Positions 1-10,775 of a DNA stretch of 64,000 nt are shown piece by piece. Under the pieces are notes generated by a model that ran no database searches, had not been told where the DNA came from, and saw only the letters and a list, made by a program, of their open reading frames with translations. A program made the translations under genes and the position numbers. How positions within the stretch are numbered: position 1 is the first letter of the stretch; each line of letters starts with the position of its first letter. Source of the stretch: Cladorrhinum sp. PSN259 (lineage: Eukaryota > Ascomycota > Sordariomycetes > Sordariales > Podosporaceae); the NCBI GenBank assembly GCA_033725935.1, contig MU867067.1, positions 865,173 through 929,172 on the forward strand. Reading direction: 5' to 3'.

Positions 1-1082
1 GCTTGTAGGCGTCGCCCTTGCTGCCGCCGAGCTTGCGAGCTCCGCTCCCGTTCGAGTTGTTGCCCCCGGCGGGATACCCGTTGCCGCTGCCGGCCGAGTA
101 CTTGCTGGTGTACTCTCTGGCTTTGCGGAGAAAGATGGGGGCGAGGAACGGAAGGGAGGAGACCATGTTCTGTAATCAACCGAGTAAGTATTGAAAGTTG
201 TGACACAACAAAGATCAGGGGAAGGGAAAGGGGCAACTTACGCCAACGTTGAACTCAATCACGCCCCAAACGATGAGCATGGTCGAGTTGCCATCGCCGT
301 TTTGGATCCTGTCAATCTGCAAGTACCGGAAAACGGAGCAGAGGGTGGTAAAGAGACCCAGCAGGAAAATAGCGATAAGACCGACTTTCTTGTGGATGTT
401 GACCTTGAGCTTGAGAAGGACCGGAATAGGTATGACGGCGACGACGACGTCAGAAACAATGGTGACGATGGCGTATGCGGTGAAAGAGGGGCCGGGGGCC
501 AGGCATTTCCCGGTCAACGTTGGGTTCCATGATTTTTGCACGGGGTTGCAAGCAAAGATGAGAGTGAGGGCACATCCCAAGTGACCGGCAAAAACCAAAA
601 AGATGGTGATCCAGACTATCCTTCTATACCAGGTGTGGTTGGTGCCCTTGAACAGACGCAAGTAACTGATCAACAGGGCAATCTTGAAGAAGCTGATTCC
701 CAGCTGGTAGATTGGCCGGCCAGCGTAGTTGCTTCGTGTGTATGGGAGGAGGTTTGCTTTTGGCCGTTTTGCGATAGAGAGCCCGAGTCCATATTTGGTT
801 TCTAGAGAAGAAGTTTGTCAACATCTGTGCCTGTGCTGCATGAATAGGCATATAGAAATGCCACTTACGAACGATGCAGAGAATCGAGTACAGCAGGGCG
901 AACACCATCGACAGGGCCGCCATCCAGTCATCCGAAGCCAACCCATGATTCTTCTCCCGGATGTACAACCGAAGGGAAACAACTACGATCGAGAAGAAGG
1001 ACAAGATGCTGCAAATGGTAACGATTGTCCTCCACTGCGACTCTGCGTCGAGCTCTGGGGAAGCGTTGTCGACCCAGACCAT
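1..1082 (-). CDS. Fungal rhodopsin-like seven-helix membrane protein (3' end outside window)
   Basis: The reading frame starts at the ATG at 1082. Exons are 1082-869, 801-242 and 169 to the window edge; donors are GTAAGT-type and acceptors TAG/CAG, and all joins keep frame. The visible protein has successive hydrophobic helices: one near residues 20-40 (TICSILSFFSIVVVSLRLYI), one after the SDDW motif, and others containing FFKIALLISYLRLF, IVWITIFLVFAGHLG, AIVTIVSDVVVAVIPIPVLL and VGLIAIFLLGLFTTLCSVFR. The DDW motif, the cysteine before the extracellular loop and the 'IPIPVLLKLK' turn are typical of the fungal rhodopsin/PTH11-like integral membrane family (Fung_rhodopsin). The protein is probably a plasma-membrane receptor-like protein; ligand unknown. 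The visible C-terminal tail is rich in Gly, Ser and Asn and presumably cytoplasmic. It is divergent from the MFS gene at 2605. Confidence 0.85.
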
Positions 1083-2604
1083 GGTGCTGGTAATGTGATG
1101 AACTCCAAGAATCCAAGGAACTCTGCTGACGGGCAGGGAAAAGAATGCGGAGAGGCCCTGAGGGATGAGATAAAGGCTGGGAACTGGAAGCGATCGACAG
1201 CAAAATATGCTGGAATGAGAATAGCAGCAATGAAGGGGTCTCGCGGGAGATCAGCGTGGCCGGCACACCTGAGGATTATCATCTAAAAGTGAACGACAGG
1301 AGAGACGAGGACTCAGGAGGAGCTGAAGGGGAGTGCAACGCAACCTCCTTTACAGAGCTCATATCTCAAGGTAACACCGATGTCATATTCCGTTTTTCTG
1401 GTCGGTCAACGGCTGTCAGCCATCATCAACGGTCGACATGGATGGAATAAACCGTGGGAGACGCGGGATGCGTGATGAGACCCGAGAAACGACAAGAGTC
1501 ACTCCCTGCCCGTCTTCCTCCCTTCCCCTCGGCCACGTCGTGTCGTCGTCCCTTGCGTCAACCAGAAACACATTTTCCCCGGTCGAGTGCAAGGGACATC
1601 ATCTCTTCTCTCTCTGGCAGTCCAGAAAATCCCATCGGATCTGACACGGCCGGGCGAATGCGATTCGCTGGTGGTCGCTTGTTCTTTTCTTCCTTGCTCC
1701 CTGCCAAATTCCTGCAAACAAGGGTCCCGTCACGGTTCGAGCATGGTTTGCATGCAGTGGCAGGAAGGCCCGTCGGAGTTTTCTGATTCCTCAGGCAGGT
1801 CAACCACCCCCCCGGGCAAGAGACAATGTCTCGGCCGTGTCTGCAGATGAAGGGGAGAAAAAAAGTGCTCGCTTGCATCCCCGGTAGCGATACGGCGCTC
1901 CAATGAAGTCTATAAAAATATGGGTCTATTCTGGCGCTGTGCCGTCTCGGCGCTAGAGATGCAGCCGGGAAGTGGTTCCGAGGTGGGAAGGAACTCGCTC
2001 GAAGAGACTCGAGACTCGAACAAGCATGGGGGAGGAAGGTGGGGGGTGACCGGGGTTTGAAAAAGGTTGTTGGGGTACGTACCTAGCACTGTGCAACCTG
2101 TGGCCATGGGGGCATGATTATCCCGGTTCGGTGGCGTCAGTCTGTGTGGTCGTTCCTCCCTTTACAAACATTGAATTCTCACGATGGGGAGAAAGTACTC
2201 CAATTTCTGCAGTGTTGCAGCCATTTCCCCTTTGGAACTTTTATCGAATCAGTTATCGAAAAGGTTTCCAACAGGGTCATCGGGGCCCTTGGACCATGAC
2301 CAACTGCATACTCTCCTTATGGTTCTGCAGGCTCGGCACCGCATTCTTCATTCCTTCTTTAAACACCCATGAGCACACCCCGTTTCATTCCTGCGTGTTG
2401 TTGACCAGCTTCCCTTCTTCCACCCGTCCTCTCTTCGGCACTGCGACCCAGTGGCACCTCACTCTGTCGAGCTCAGTCCGCTCCCGTCCCGCCGATCCTT
2501 TCCTCGGGTCTCTACCGCTCATCCTTCTTTTTTTGCACATTTCTTCCACACCGTCTTCTGTCTCACACAACACTGCATTACCGACACATTCCGATTGACT
2601 CAAA
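1083..2604. other. Divergent intergenic region
   Basis: About 1.5 kb lies between the receptor gene (-) and the MFS gene (+) and presumably holds both promoters. The last 150 bases before 2605 are pyrimidine-rich, with T runs near 2527-2540, as is usual for highly expressed fungal genes. I see no convincing coding frame here. Confidence 0.6.
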
Positions 2605-4271
2605 ATGTCGGAGAAGGATAGCGCCAGTGTCACCAAGGACAGCACCAAGGGTAGGGTCGACAACGTCGCCCCCCTTGGTGATGATGCCTCTGGGTCCAAC
2701 GTCGATGCCGCCTGGGCGTATCTCGACAATCACCGAGATAACAGTGGCAGCGATGCTGTTGACATCACGGCCTTGCGCCGCAAGATTGACTTCCGGATCG
2801 TCCCATTGATGTTCCTGTGCTATACTCTTCAGTTCCTCGATAAAGTCATTCTGAATGTAAGAAGTCAAAAAAAACAGAGTGGATAAATATGCAATGCACT
2901 GCACAGTCGGCTAATCATGTGTTGTCTCAGTACGCCAATGTCATGGGTCTTCAGAAGGATCTTAAACTCCATGGCAACGACTTCTCCAACATTGCTACTT
3001 TCCTCTTTGTTGGTCTGCTCTGCTTCGAGATTCCCAATATCTACTTCCTCCAAGCTGTGCCTGCCGCAAAGTGGCTCGGTATCAATGTCATCCTCTGGGG
3101 TACGGCAACTGCTTGCGGTGCCGCTGCCACCAACTACCGAACGCTCCTCGTCACCCGCGTCTTCCTCGGTATCTTTGAGGCTACCATTGCACCCTCATTG
3201 ATGCTCATCAGCAGCCAATGGTACACCAAGTCAGAGTCTGCCCCTCGCTTTTCTTTCTGGTATCTTGGTCTCGGTCTCGGCCAGATCGTTGGTGGTCTTG
3301 TTTCCTTCGGCTTCCAGCACATGGGCCCGGATGCCCGTCTTGCTGGATGGCGAACCATGTTCCTCACTCTCGGTCTCCTCACCGTCATTGTTGGTTCCTG
3401 CGTCATCCTCTTCCTTCCGGATACCCCCATGAAGGCCAAGTGGTTGTCCGACAATGAGAAGGTTGCTCTCCTCAAGCACGTCAGCGTCAACAAGACAGGT
3501 GTCGAGAACCGCAAGTTCCGGTCCAAGGAGATCCTTGAGGCCTTGATGGACCCCCAGATTTACCTCCTGCTTCTCGCTGTTGTACTGGTAAGTCAATCGT
3601 CAGCATACCTCGCAAAATGTTTACTAACGGTTTGATAGCTCTCCGTTTCCAGCGGCGTTGTTACCACCTACTCTGCTACCCTCATTCGCGGCCTCGGCTA
3701 TACTCCTAAGAAGTCTGCGCTCATGAACACCCCATCTGGAGTTGTCAGCATCTTCTTCACCTTGTTGGTTGGTTACGGTATTCGCACTCAGTCCCACCGC
3801 TGGGCTTGGATCATTGTCTGCATTATCCCTGCCATCATTGGTGGCGCTTTGATGTCTTTCTTGGACCCCAAGACCAACAGACATGGTGTCCTCGCTGGTA
3901 TCTACCTCGTCAATGCCGTTGTTGCTCCTCTGGCCATCTTCTACAACTGGACTGTCGCCAACGTTGCTGGTCCTACCAAGCGTGCCTTTGCTGCCGCCAT
4001 CATCAGTGGTTCCTTCTCCCTTGGCAACATCATTGGCCCTCAGACCTTCCAAGTCCGCGATGCTCCCGAGTACCGCCCGGCCAAGATCGCTGTCATGGCC
4101 ACCCAGGCCGGTTGCGCTTTGGTCACCTTGGTTCTCTTTGGCTACTACACCTGGCAGAACAAGCGTCGTAACAACCTTGCTGACAACGAGAATGAGGAGG
4201 CCTACATGGAGGCTGAAGTTTGGGCTCGCATGACTGACAAGGAGAACAAGAGCTTCCGCTATACTTATTAA
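2605..4271 (+). CDS. MFS transporter, anion:cation symporter (allantoate permease-like) family
   Basis: Three exons, 2605-2856, 2931-3587 and 3639-4271, encode about 513 residues. Introns begin GTAAGA/GTAAGT and end CAG/TAG; intron 2 has a CTAAC branch site. The N-terminal 60 residues are hydrophilic, followed by 'DFRIVPLMFLCYTLQFLDK', the first helix of the Dal5/allantoate permease-type subfamily. Further landmarks are 'LLVTRVFLGIFEA' (helix 4), 'FWYLGLGLGQIVGGLVSFGF' (helix 5), 'GWRTMFLTLGLLTVI' (helix 6) and a cytosolic loop with 'LPDTPMKAKWLS'. Twelve membrane segments fit the length. Members carry organic anions such as allantoate, nicotinate, pantothenate or tartrate with protons; the substrate cannot be read from sequence. 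The start is supported by a pyrimidine-rich leader and no upstream in-frame ATG. Confidence 0.93.
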
Positions 4272-7200
4272 GCGGGTCCTTGAGGGATTTTATGGGGGGA
4301 AATGTGTGCATTGAATTTTGTGGTATCTTTTTTTTTTTTTTTTTGGATTTACCAAAATCCCGTATAATTTTGCATCAAAGCTTCTTTTGTATTTTTGATA
4401 TTCATAAACACGAATACCCAAAATACCCTTTTAGGAGGGTATTTCTTTGATTTTGGAATAAACACATGATTTGTGTGTCATGCAAACAATTTTGATTCTC
4501 AATGCGACAGTGATGCAGATTGCAGATTGGAGAGTGCAGAATCTACTTACCATTGCAGTGTTTTCAGATTGATCCGGAGCGGATCCGGAGGACGGAGGCA
4601 GACACGGCATAAAGAGCCATCCCCATGTTTATATTCCGCAAAGGGTTTAATGCCAGGGGTAAAGTGTACCAGATTTGAGTGATGTTTGTTTATGATGAGC
4701 GCATACTCCCATACTCCCAGTGTGGTGCCCCTGAGGGCCTGGAAGTGGGTTGGTGCTGACGAAGGAATTGGTTGATTCCTGGCATCGCGCTTTGACGCAA
4801 TCGTCACAATGCTCTTTTTCTACATGGTGAAAAAGGTCAGATTTCATTTGGTATGACAGCGGGTGCAGGGCGGGAGCTGCCGGTTGAAAGTTTCCGCTGT
4901 ACGTGCGCTGGACGAGACGATAAATAAACACGCGGTAGCGCTTACGTTCGCTTGAGACAGACAAGGTTTTTTTTTCTTTGGTTTCTTACATACAATACAG
5001 TGCTGATGACAAGGGACAAGGGGACAAGGGGGACATGGAATGGCTAGCCAGTGCAGCGCTGCAAATGATTTTGTGTTACCTACTGTACATACCTACACCG
5101 TAGTGTATGTTACGGTCTGTCTCGCCTCTGCTGTTGGCAGGTGACAACCGCCAAGGACCATGGGCAAAAGGGCAAAGGAAGGGGACCGGAGTGGAGTGGA
5201 GAGGTCTTTTGTTGCGGCAGAAGTGAGCAGCAGGGTAAGTATAACCGTACTGTAGTATTTTTTTGTGGCTGTTTTGTCGAGATCTGATACAGCGATACTT
5301 GTTTGGCGTTTGTTACATATGTATTTTATTCTATCTTACCGGTGGTCTGAAGATCAATCTCGATCATTAAAGGGAAAGTTCAGTCAGGCTAGACTGGACC
5401 GAGGAAACTAAAGGTGGGAAGAAAAGAAATGGCTGCTTTTATTAGCTGCCGGTTTGTGTGGGTGGGATGGGTGGTGGTATTATTGAAGGTTTTGCATAGG
5501 ACGGACGGGATGATGGGAAGTTGTGCCTAATAATATTTTTACTGCTTTGCCGGCCGGGTTTTGTGCCACGTTTTGGGGGGGGGGTTAGAAAGCATGAAAC
5601 CCAAAAAGGAAAATGTAAAAACCAAAAAAAATCAGTTTGGATGGTTTGCATGGGGTGATATTTTGTATTTTATTTGCATTGAAGCTGAGGTGCCCGTGAG
5701 CTGTAAAGAGACATCCATCATTCATCATGTATTGGATTAAATTTGCATATAGTGCATTTGTCGATCATTTCGGTGCCGAGGGCAAAGAACAAAAAAAACC
5801 TTGTTTTTTTTACAGCTATTCGTCGGCGGTTTTGCAGGTGTGTGTGTGGGTGGTATTATTTGCATGGGCTGAGTACATGTACGTATAAGGGTGATTGACG
5901 GGTGTGGTGTTATGTGGCGTCAGAGAGGTCCCCCGGGTGACATTACATTGCATGTTATAGTATCGGACGGCGACAGCAGACGTAGTATGCAAATATTTCA
6001 CCACAGCTTACCAGTGCAGGACTTTTAGGTATGTATATAAATGCAGGTTATGCCGTGCGTCTGAAACAAAATGGATGCAATGGTTGGCTATGTGGCTCTG
6101 CTGATAGTTTCGAAAGGGAACAAAAAAAGAATTGGCAATAAATGAACGGCAGTTACAAACACTTGCATTTTTGTGGTTTGTGAAACGTGAAAAACTGAGT
6201 ACCTTGCAAAACGTCAGGAAGGAAACTGTCGACAGTATTTTTGACAGTCGCAATAAACTTGTGCATGTGAATTTTGCTCGTTTGGCAAATGCGGGTTGTC
6301 TTCTTGTCATTGGTAGTTTCGAGTACGATCCTGCAATCACGGATCTGCAGGTTCAAGTAAGAGACGGGTTGAAGCGGATTGGATAGAAACAAGGTTTTTG
6401 GAAACCGGATTCGCCATTCCGTGCATCGGAGATTTATCGTCTATGAGTATATGCTTGCGAGAGTTGAATTCAAATTGACTGGATGAGGATGCATGGCATG
6501 AAAACGGCAGGCGAAATTTCTTTTTTGGAAAGGGCAAGATGCTATACAGAGTGGGGTTGGGTACGACGCTGAGGCGAGGATATGGACAAAGTAGTCGGGC
6601 CGACGTTCCCTTCTTCTTTTTTGGAAACTTGGGAGCGGGCTGGATCTGCTTGGAGAGAGGGATGATACAATACCTACTGTGATGGAACGTGACGTGGGGT
6701 ATTTGTTTGGATGTGGTGGACCACCTTCATTTGCATCATCGCGAGAATTTCTTTTTTTTCTAGTTTTGTCGGGTGATTGATGTTTGTTTGATCGCGCATT
6801 GTCTGAGAATGGTGATGTGATTGCGCCATTTGTGATTTATTCAAGTGATGGATGGTAAGAAAATTCCAGTCTGGAGGTAGGTATGGGGGTAAAATGGTTG
6901 TAAGCACCGTGTGATGACCCTGACTGCCAGGGAACAGGAAGATAAGCCAGAAGAGTGAAGGATTTTTTTGCAGCACTTATTCGGTGACCGAGACAGTGAC
7001 AAGAGTAACGTGTGACAGCAGCAACGTTTGAGCTCGTGCCGCATTGATGACTGGGGACGGGGTTCTGAGTTCGCTGTACACAACAGGCTGACCGGGCTTT
7101 CCTTGTTTACGAGTCCTGCAACCTAGGAAGAGCCGATAGAGTGCATTTTGCTGTGATAGTGGCACAGGTGTGGCAGTTAACGGTTTGTGACAGATCGGAG

Positions 7201-7547
7201 AATTCTGACCGAGCTCGTTTCCAAGGTCTCGAGTCACTAGCTTCCGTCGGTATCCGTAGTCTTCACAAACATGGGCGGAGTTCAAGGGTCATTGTGCGGC
7301 AGAAGGGCTTTGACATTTGAAAAGCAAGGAATCTGTCTGGTGCTTCAGTACTGCTAAGATCATGATACAGAAGACACATAGCTTCAAGTATACTCCATCT
7401 AATGGATGCTCGAAAACCCCATCAACGGTCAGTACAAGGGAAGAGAAGCGCCTCCCAGATTCTCCACTGCAAGCAATTTCCAAACCATATCATTTGAACC
7501 TTCGTTCTAATAACAATTCTCTGTTGGATTCGAACCTTAAAGCCCAA
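4272..7547. other. 3.3-kb gene-free stretch
   Basis: No reading frame here has coding character or splice-linked continuation. The sequence has long A and T homopolymers, for example the T run near 4328-4344 and the A/T runs near 5626 and 5786-5812, and is moderately AT-rich. The first 200 bases probably contain the 3' UTR of the MFS gene. I found no tRNA, repeat pair or terminal inverted repeat in it. Confidence 0.5.
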
Positions 7548-7760
7548 TGACTACCCTGCATTTGCAAACCTAGACGGGGTTGCCGAGCAGAAGGTAAAAG
7601 ACTTCGCAGCTGCAGTTAGGCAGCACGGGAAGATCGTCAACTTATACCATGCAGGAGTACAACCAAACTACAAACTCAATGATCTGGTTAACTTGTTATT
7701 GACCTTTTAATCTTCATTCTTTAGCCACACCAAAGCCCATTGCTTACTCTCCACCTTCAA
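7548..7760 (+). repeat. Dispersed repeat A, copy 1
   Basis: This 213-bp block is clearly homologous to 14846-15053 in the same orientation, by eye about 80-90% identical with small indels. Both copies begin TGACTACCCTGCATTTGCAA and end CTCCACCTTCAA. Within both copies the same frame gives a peptide containing PAFANLD, VKDFAAAVRQH and YHAGVQPN, so the repeat looks like a fragment of a protein-coding gene or element. The family is not recognised. Confidence 0.8.
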
Positions 7761-7965
7761 GACTCAGGGGCTCAGGGGCAACCCGCACAAGCTCGACCAC
7801 AAAGTCAACAAACTCCACTCACGACTTCGCCATACCCACCAGCATCTCCACCACACCAACTCAACACCACACAAAACTATTAAACGTAATTAATAGTTTC
7901 TGTACATCAAAAGAAGAAGGGGATTTCCTTCTCGGACTTCCAACAAATCATCGGGACCATTCCAA

Positions 7966-8040
7966 TCGGGTATGGCGTAGCGGTAACATCGTTGACTCTC
8001 ACTTCTCAGAAGTGATATGTATTCTCTCAATAGCCCCGGG
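7966..8040 (+). pseudogene. Truncated tRNA-Glu-like sequence (unspliced copy)
   Basis: The 5' part matches the intact intron-bearing tRNA-Glu at 55996-56088 almost base for base: acceptor strand, D arm, anticodon stem, CTC anticodon and most of the intron. It differs by a T-to-C change in the D arm, one inserted A in the intron and a C-to-T change after the anticodon stem. Similarity ends at CCCCGGG: the T-arm B-box and the 3' acceptor strand are missing. It cannot fold as a tRNA. It abuts the hemopexin-like remnant directly. Confidence 0.75.
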
Positions 8041-8527
8041 AACCGACAACGAATTCTACATATTCAGCGGCACGCGGTACGTCCGATACAGATTCTCGGC
8101 CGGAATAGAAGAAGACGCAATCGTCAGCGGACCGCAGGAGGTTCGGGAAAAGTGGAAAAGCCTGGATAAAGCGGGGTTTCGCACGATGGATGCTGCCATA
8201 CCTGTTCCTGATCCGAATGATGAGAATCAAAGCTTTTTTTTTTTGTCAGGAATCAGTATCTTCGCGTCAGGTCCCAACCTGGTAAGCACTGAGGAGAGGA
8301 GAATGTCTCGGGGCTGGGTAGTAGTTTTGATCACTTTTGCTGGGTTGAGTTTGCCGAGGTTTCACACGACCGATGCGGTGGTTCAGGTGCCCGGGGAGCC
8401 GCTGTGGGCGTACGTGTTTAGTGGGAATTAGTGTGGTAAGGTTCAGGTTTGGACTTTTCCGGCGAGGTTGATGGGTACGCCGGGGCCGGTTTATGAGGGT
8501 TGGAAGAGTCTTGTTTGGGGTTGGTAA
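8041..8527 (+). pseudogene. Hemopexin-fold protein remnant
   Basis: The frame reads FYIFSGTRYVRYRFSAG, then EKWKSLDKAGF and MDAAIPVP, the signature spacing of fungal hemopexin-like repeat proteins. A second blade begins FFFLSG, but its continuation GNQYLRVRSQPG is in another frame, shifted at a T homopolymer near 8233-8244. The frame returns at TTDAVVQVPG near 8360, reaches WAYVFSGN and then meets TAG (8429-8431), although the blade continues as CGKVQVWTF and YEGWKSL up to a TAA at 8525. Two frame changes, one internal stop and the missing 5' end make it a pseudogene. Hemopexin folds bind ligands or polysaccharides in other proteins; no function is expected here. Confidence 0.7.
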
Positions 8528-8672
8528 ACAGGGGATGAGGTCTTTTGTCTGAGCGTGTTTATGTACTTACGGGATAGATGTCTCGGAGTTGAGTGAGGTT
8601 ATTTCCACCTTAGGAACCTGGTAATAGGGGTATACCAAGGTATATGGGGGTTGTTTTCTCCTAGTCTACCAC

Positions 8673-9212
8673 GGTTTTATACGTATTTGGCAAAAAGGGA
8701 CCATTAATCTCCTTGATAGCCTCAGCAAGCTTCTTCCCCGCCTTGTTCCAACCACTCATCCCACCGGACGTTTGCAAGCAGAGCCCGACGGCGAAAAGGG
8801 CATCACGAGGAAGTTGCGCGGGATGCACGGGGGTTTATACCCACAGGACGTACGCCTGGGCCCGAACCTAGGTGAATCCTTCCTGGCCCATGATGAAGCT
8901 GCAGGTCGGGTGACAGCCAAAAACGAGAGATGGAGTTCACTCAGTGTTGCTGAGATCCTTGAGACCGACTTTGTCATGCGAAGGTTCGATATTGAACTCC
9001 ACCAGTTTCAATTAACGCTGCGTTTGCCATGGCAGAGCGATTTTTTGTTTGATATTGTTTGTCCAACGCAACGAGGTTGCCTCCGCCATGACCCCCTCCG
9101 CAAGACTACCGATAAGCCCCCTCGTCGGCATTTTGCTCTGCACGCCGCCAATGAGAGTATTCGGCCGGGAAGGCTTGCGACACTTATAAATTCCGTTCAC
9201 TGCGGCAAGCAT
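8673..9212 (-). pseudogene. Decayed reading frame with four in-frame stops
   Basis: From an ATG at 9212 one minus-strand frame runs 179 codons to a TAG at 8673 with no frameshift but four internal stops (TAA, TGA, TAG, TAA). Each could come from CAA, CGA, CAG and CAA by a single C-to-T change. The last 45 codons are plainly protein-like (TSGGMSGWNKAGKKLAEAIK). The family is not recognised. By chance a random frame of this length would hold about eight stops, so the case rests mainly on the C-terminal segment. It may be a gene inactivated by repeat-induced point mutation. Confidence 0.35.
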
Positions 9213-10294
9213 GGATGTTGTAGTTAAAGGGGCTTACGAGAGACGGTGCTTTTGCTCAGCTAGCCGAAATGGCAATATAATATATCTATGGCCTCCCTGT
9301 CGACCAAATCCGAGCCTTTTAATTCCAGAAGACGCCCCAGCCCTCTCCACTTACCGTTTTTCCGAACAGATCGATCAAGCTTATTATACGGACGCCCGAA
9401 AAGTTCCGGAAAATGGTTGTTACCTGTTTCTTCTCGGCTCCGTACTTACGATGTGGACCGTCCGCCCTTTGCTTTCTTTGATTCCTGCCCTGAGACCTAA
9501 ATTGTGTTCATAGCTGGCGATTTTCAATCATCAGGCGGGGTGCCGTTAGTGTGAGGCGGTTTTGGGACGGCAAATGCAACGCGGCCGTTCGCCGGTGAAG
9601 ATGGCGACCGGAGAATCGTAGTTGTATATTGGAGAGGGTACTGTAAGAGGAGGTGGTAGAACGCGGTCGCTAAGACGAGGGGATACGGCAGTAGTAATGA
9701 GGGGCTGAATTACGAGAACCTGGAAGATGGTGTCCTGAGCCCTCTCATTCATACTCCTGTGCCTCAAATAATGTCGATGAAGTAGCTGAAGTAGTGAGAC
9801 TTCATGTTCGCACTCTAAGCATCAGTCATCTAAGCATCGGCGGTAAGGAACTGGGATGGTACCAACAATCAGCGGTATACACCAAGCATCCGCAATAAGG
9901 TCCATCTGACATCTGTCCCATCTCCACATCAATGGAATGTCGAACATTTTCCCGTTGAGACATGACATCTTTAATAACCACAGTCAGCTAACCTATCGTA
10001 TATGCCGTCACCGAGATCATTTACCACGTTTTGGGTGTCTGTTGCAAAAGGCTTTCCAGATAACGGCTAATGCTGATGGTATGGAAATGACGATGGCAAT
10101 AATTCCCACAGTACCTTCTACGGAAAGCTCCATTGTGGTTGTAGATCTCAAGTGGATGGTCTGTGGACACAATAATGGCCATCATGAAGTAGGAGTGCTG
10201 TTTGCTAGTAGATTTCAAGGCTTGCATTGCCCTAATGACGGTTGTGGAAGGAAGCAATTGGGAGCATGGAAACCTGAGCTATCGATTTGAACAT
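9213..10294. other. Gene-free stretch
   Basis: No coding frame is supported. Short open frames on both strands lack codon bias, introns or recognisable motifs. The stretch leads into the tandem repeat at 10295. Confidence 0.5.
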
Positions 10295-10610
10295 GAAGGC
10301 CCTGGATGATCGTGAAGAATACAGCGAAGTCTGTGCATTAGGTGGCACTCACGAGAAGGGTTTGGATGCAACCAATCAATGATGGTTGAAAGGCCCTGGG
10401 TGATCGTGAAGGTTTTGGTATCGGCAAATACGGCGAAGTCCGTGCATTAGGTGGCTCAAGAGAATGGTTTGGATGCAACCAATCAATGATGGTTGAAAGG
10501 CCCTGGGTGATCGTGAAGGTTTTGGTATCAGCGAATCCGGCGAAGTCCGTGCATTAGGTGGCGCTCACGAGAACGGTTGGGATGTAGCCAATCAATGATG
10601 GTTGTGAAGG
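10295..10610. repeat. Tandem repeat, three units of about 94-110 bp
   Basis: Units start with GGCCCTGG at about 10298, 10392 and 10499. Each contains TGATCGTGAAG, GCGAAGTC, GTGCATTAGGTGGC and CAATCAATGATGGTTG in the same order. The first unit lacks the roughly 16-base GGTTTTGGTATCGGC segment present in units 2 and 3. It lies about 165 bases upstream of the start of the Clr5-ankyrin gene, so it falls within that gene's promoter region. Confidence 0.85.
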
Positions 10611-10775
10611 ACACATGAAGGGTTTGGCGTAGGCCAATACGATCCGCGCTTCACTCTTTGCTTTTTTTGTCTGCAGTCAGCTAAATATCTTCCCCTGCAC
10701 CCCCAAAATCCTAACAGCTCATCTAAGCATTTCATCCATTCTATCAATCATACAAGAGACTACCGTTTTTCAGCC

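Noticed and set aside
10295..10610. A possible CRISPR-like array
   Set aside because: Adjacent units without unique spacers in a eukaryotic genome; an ordinary tandem repeat.
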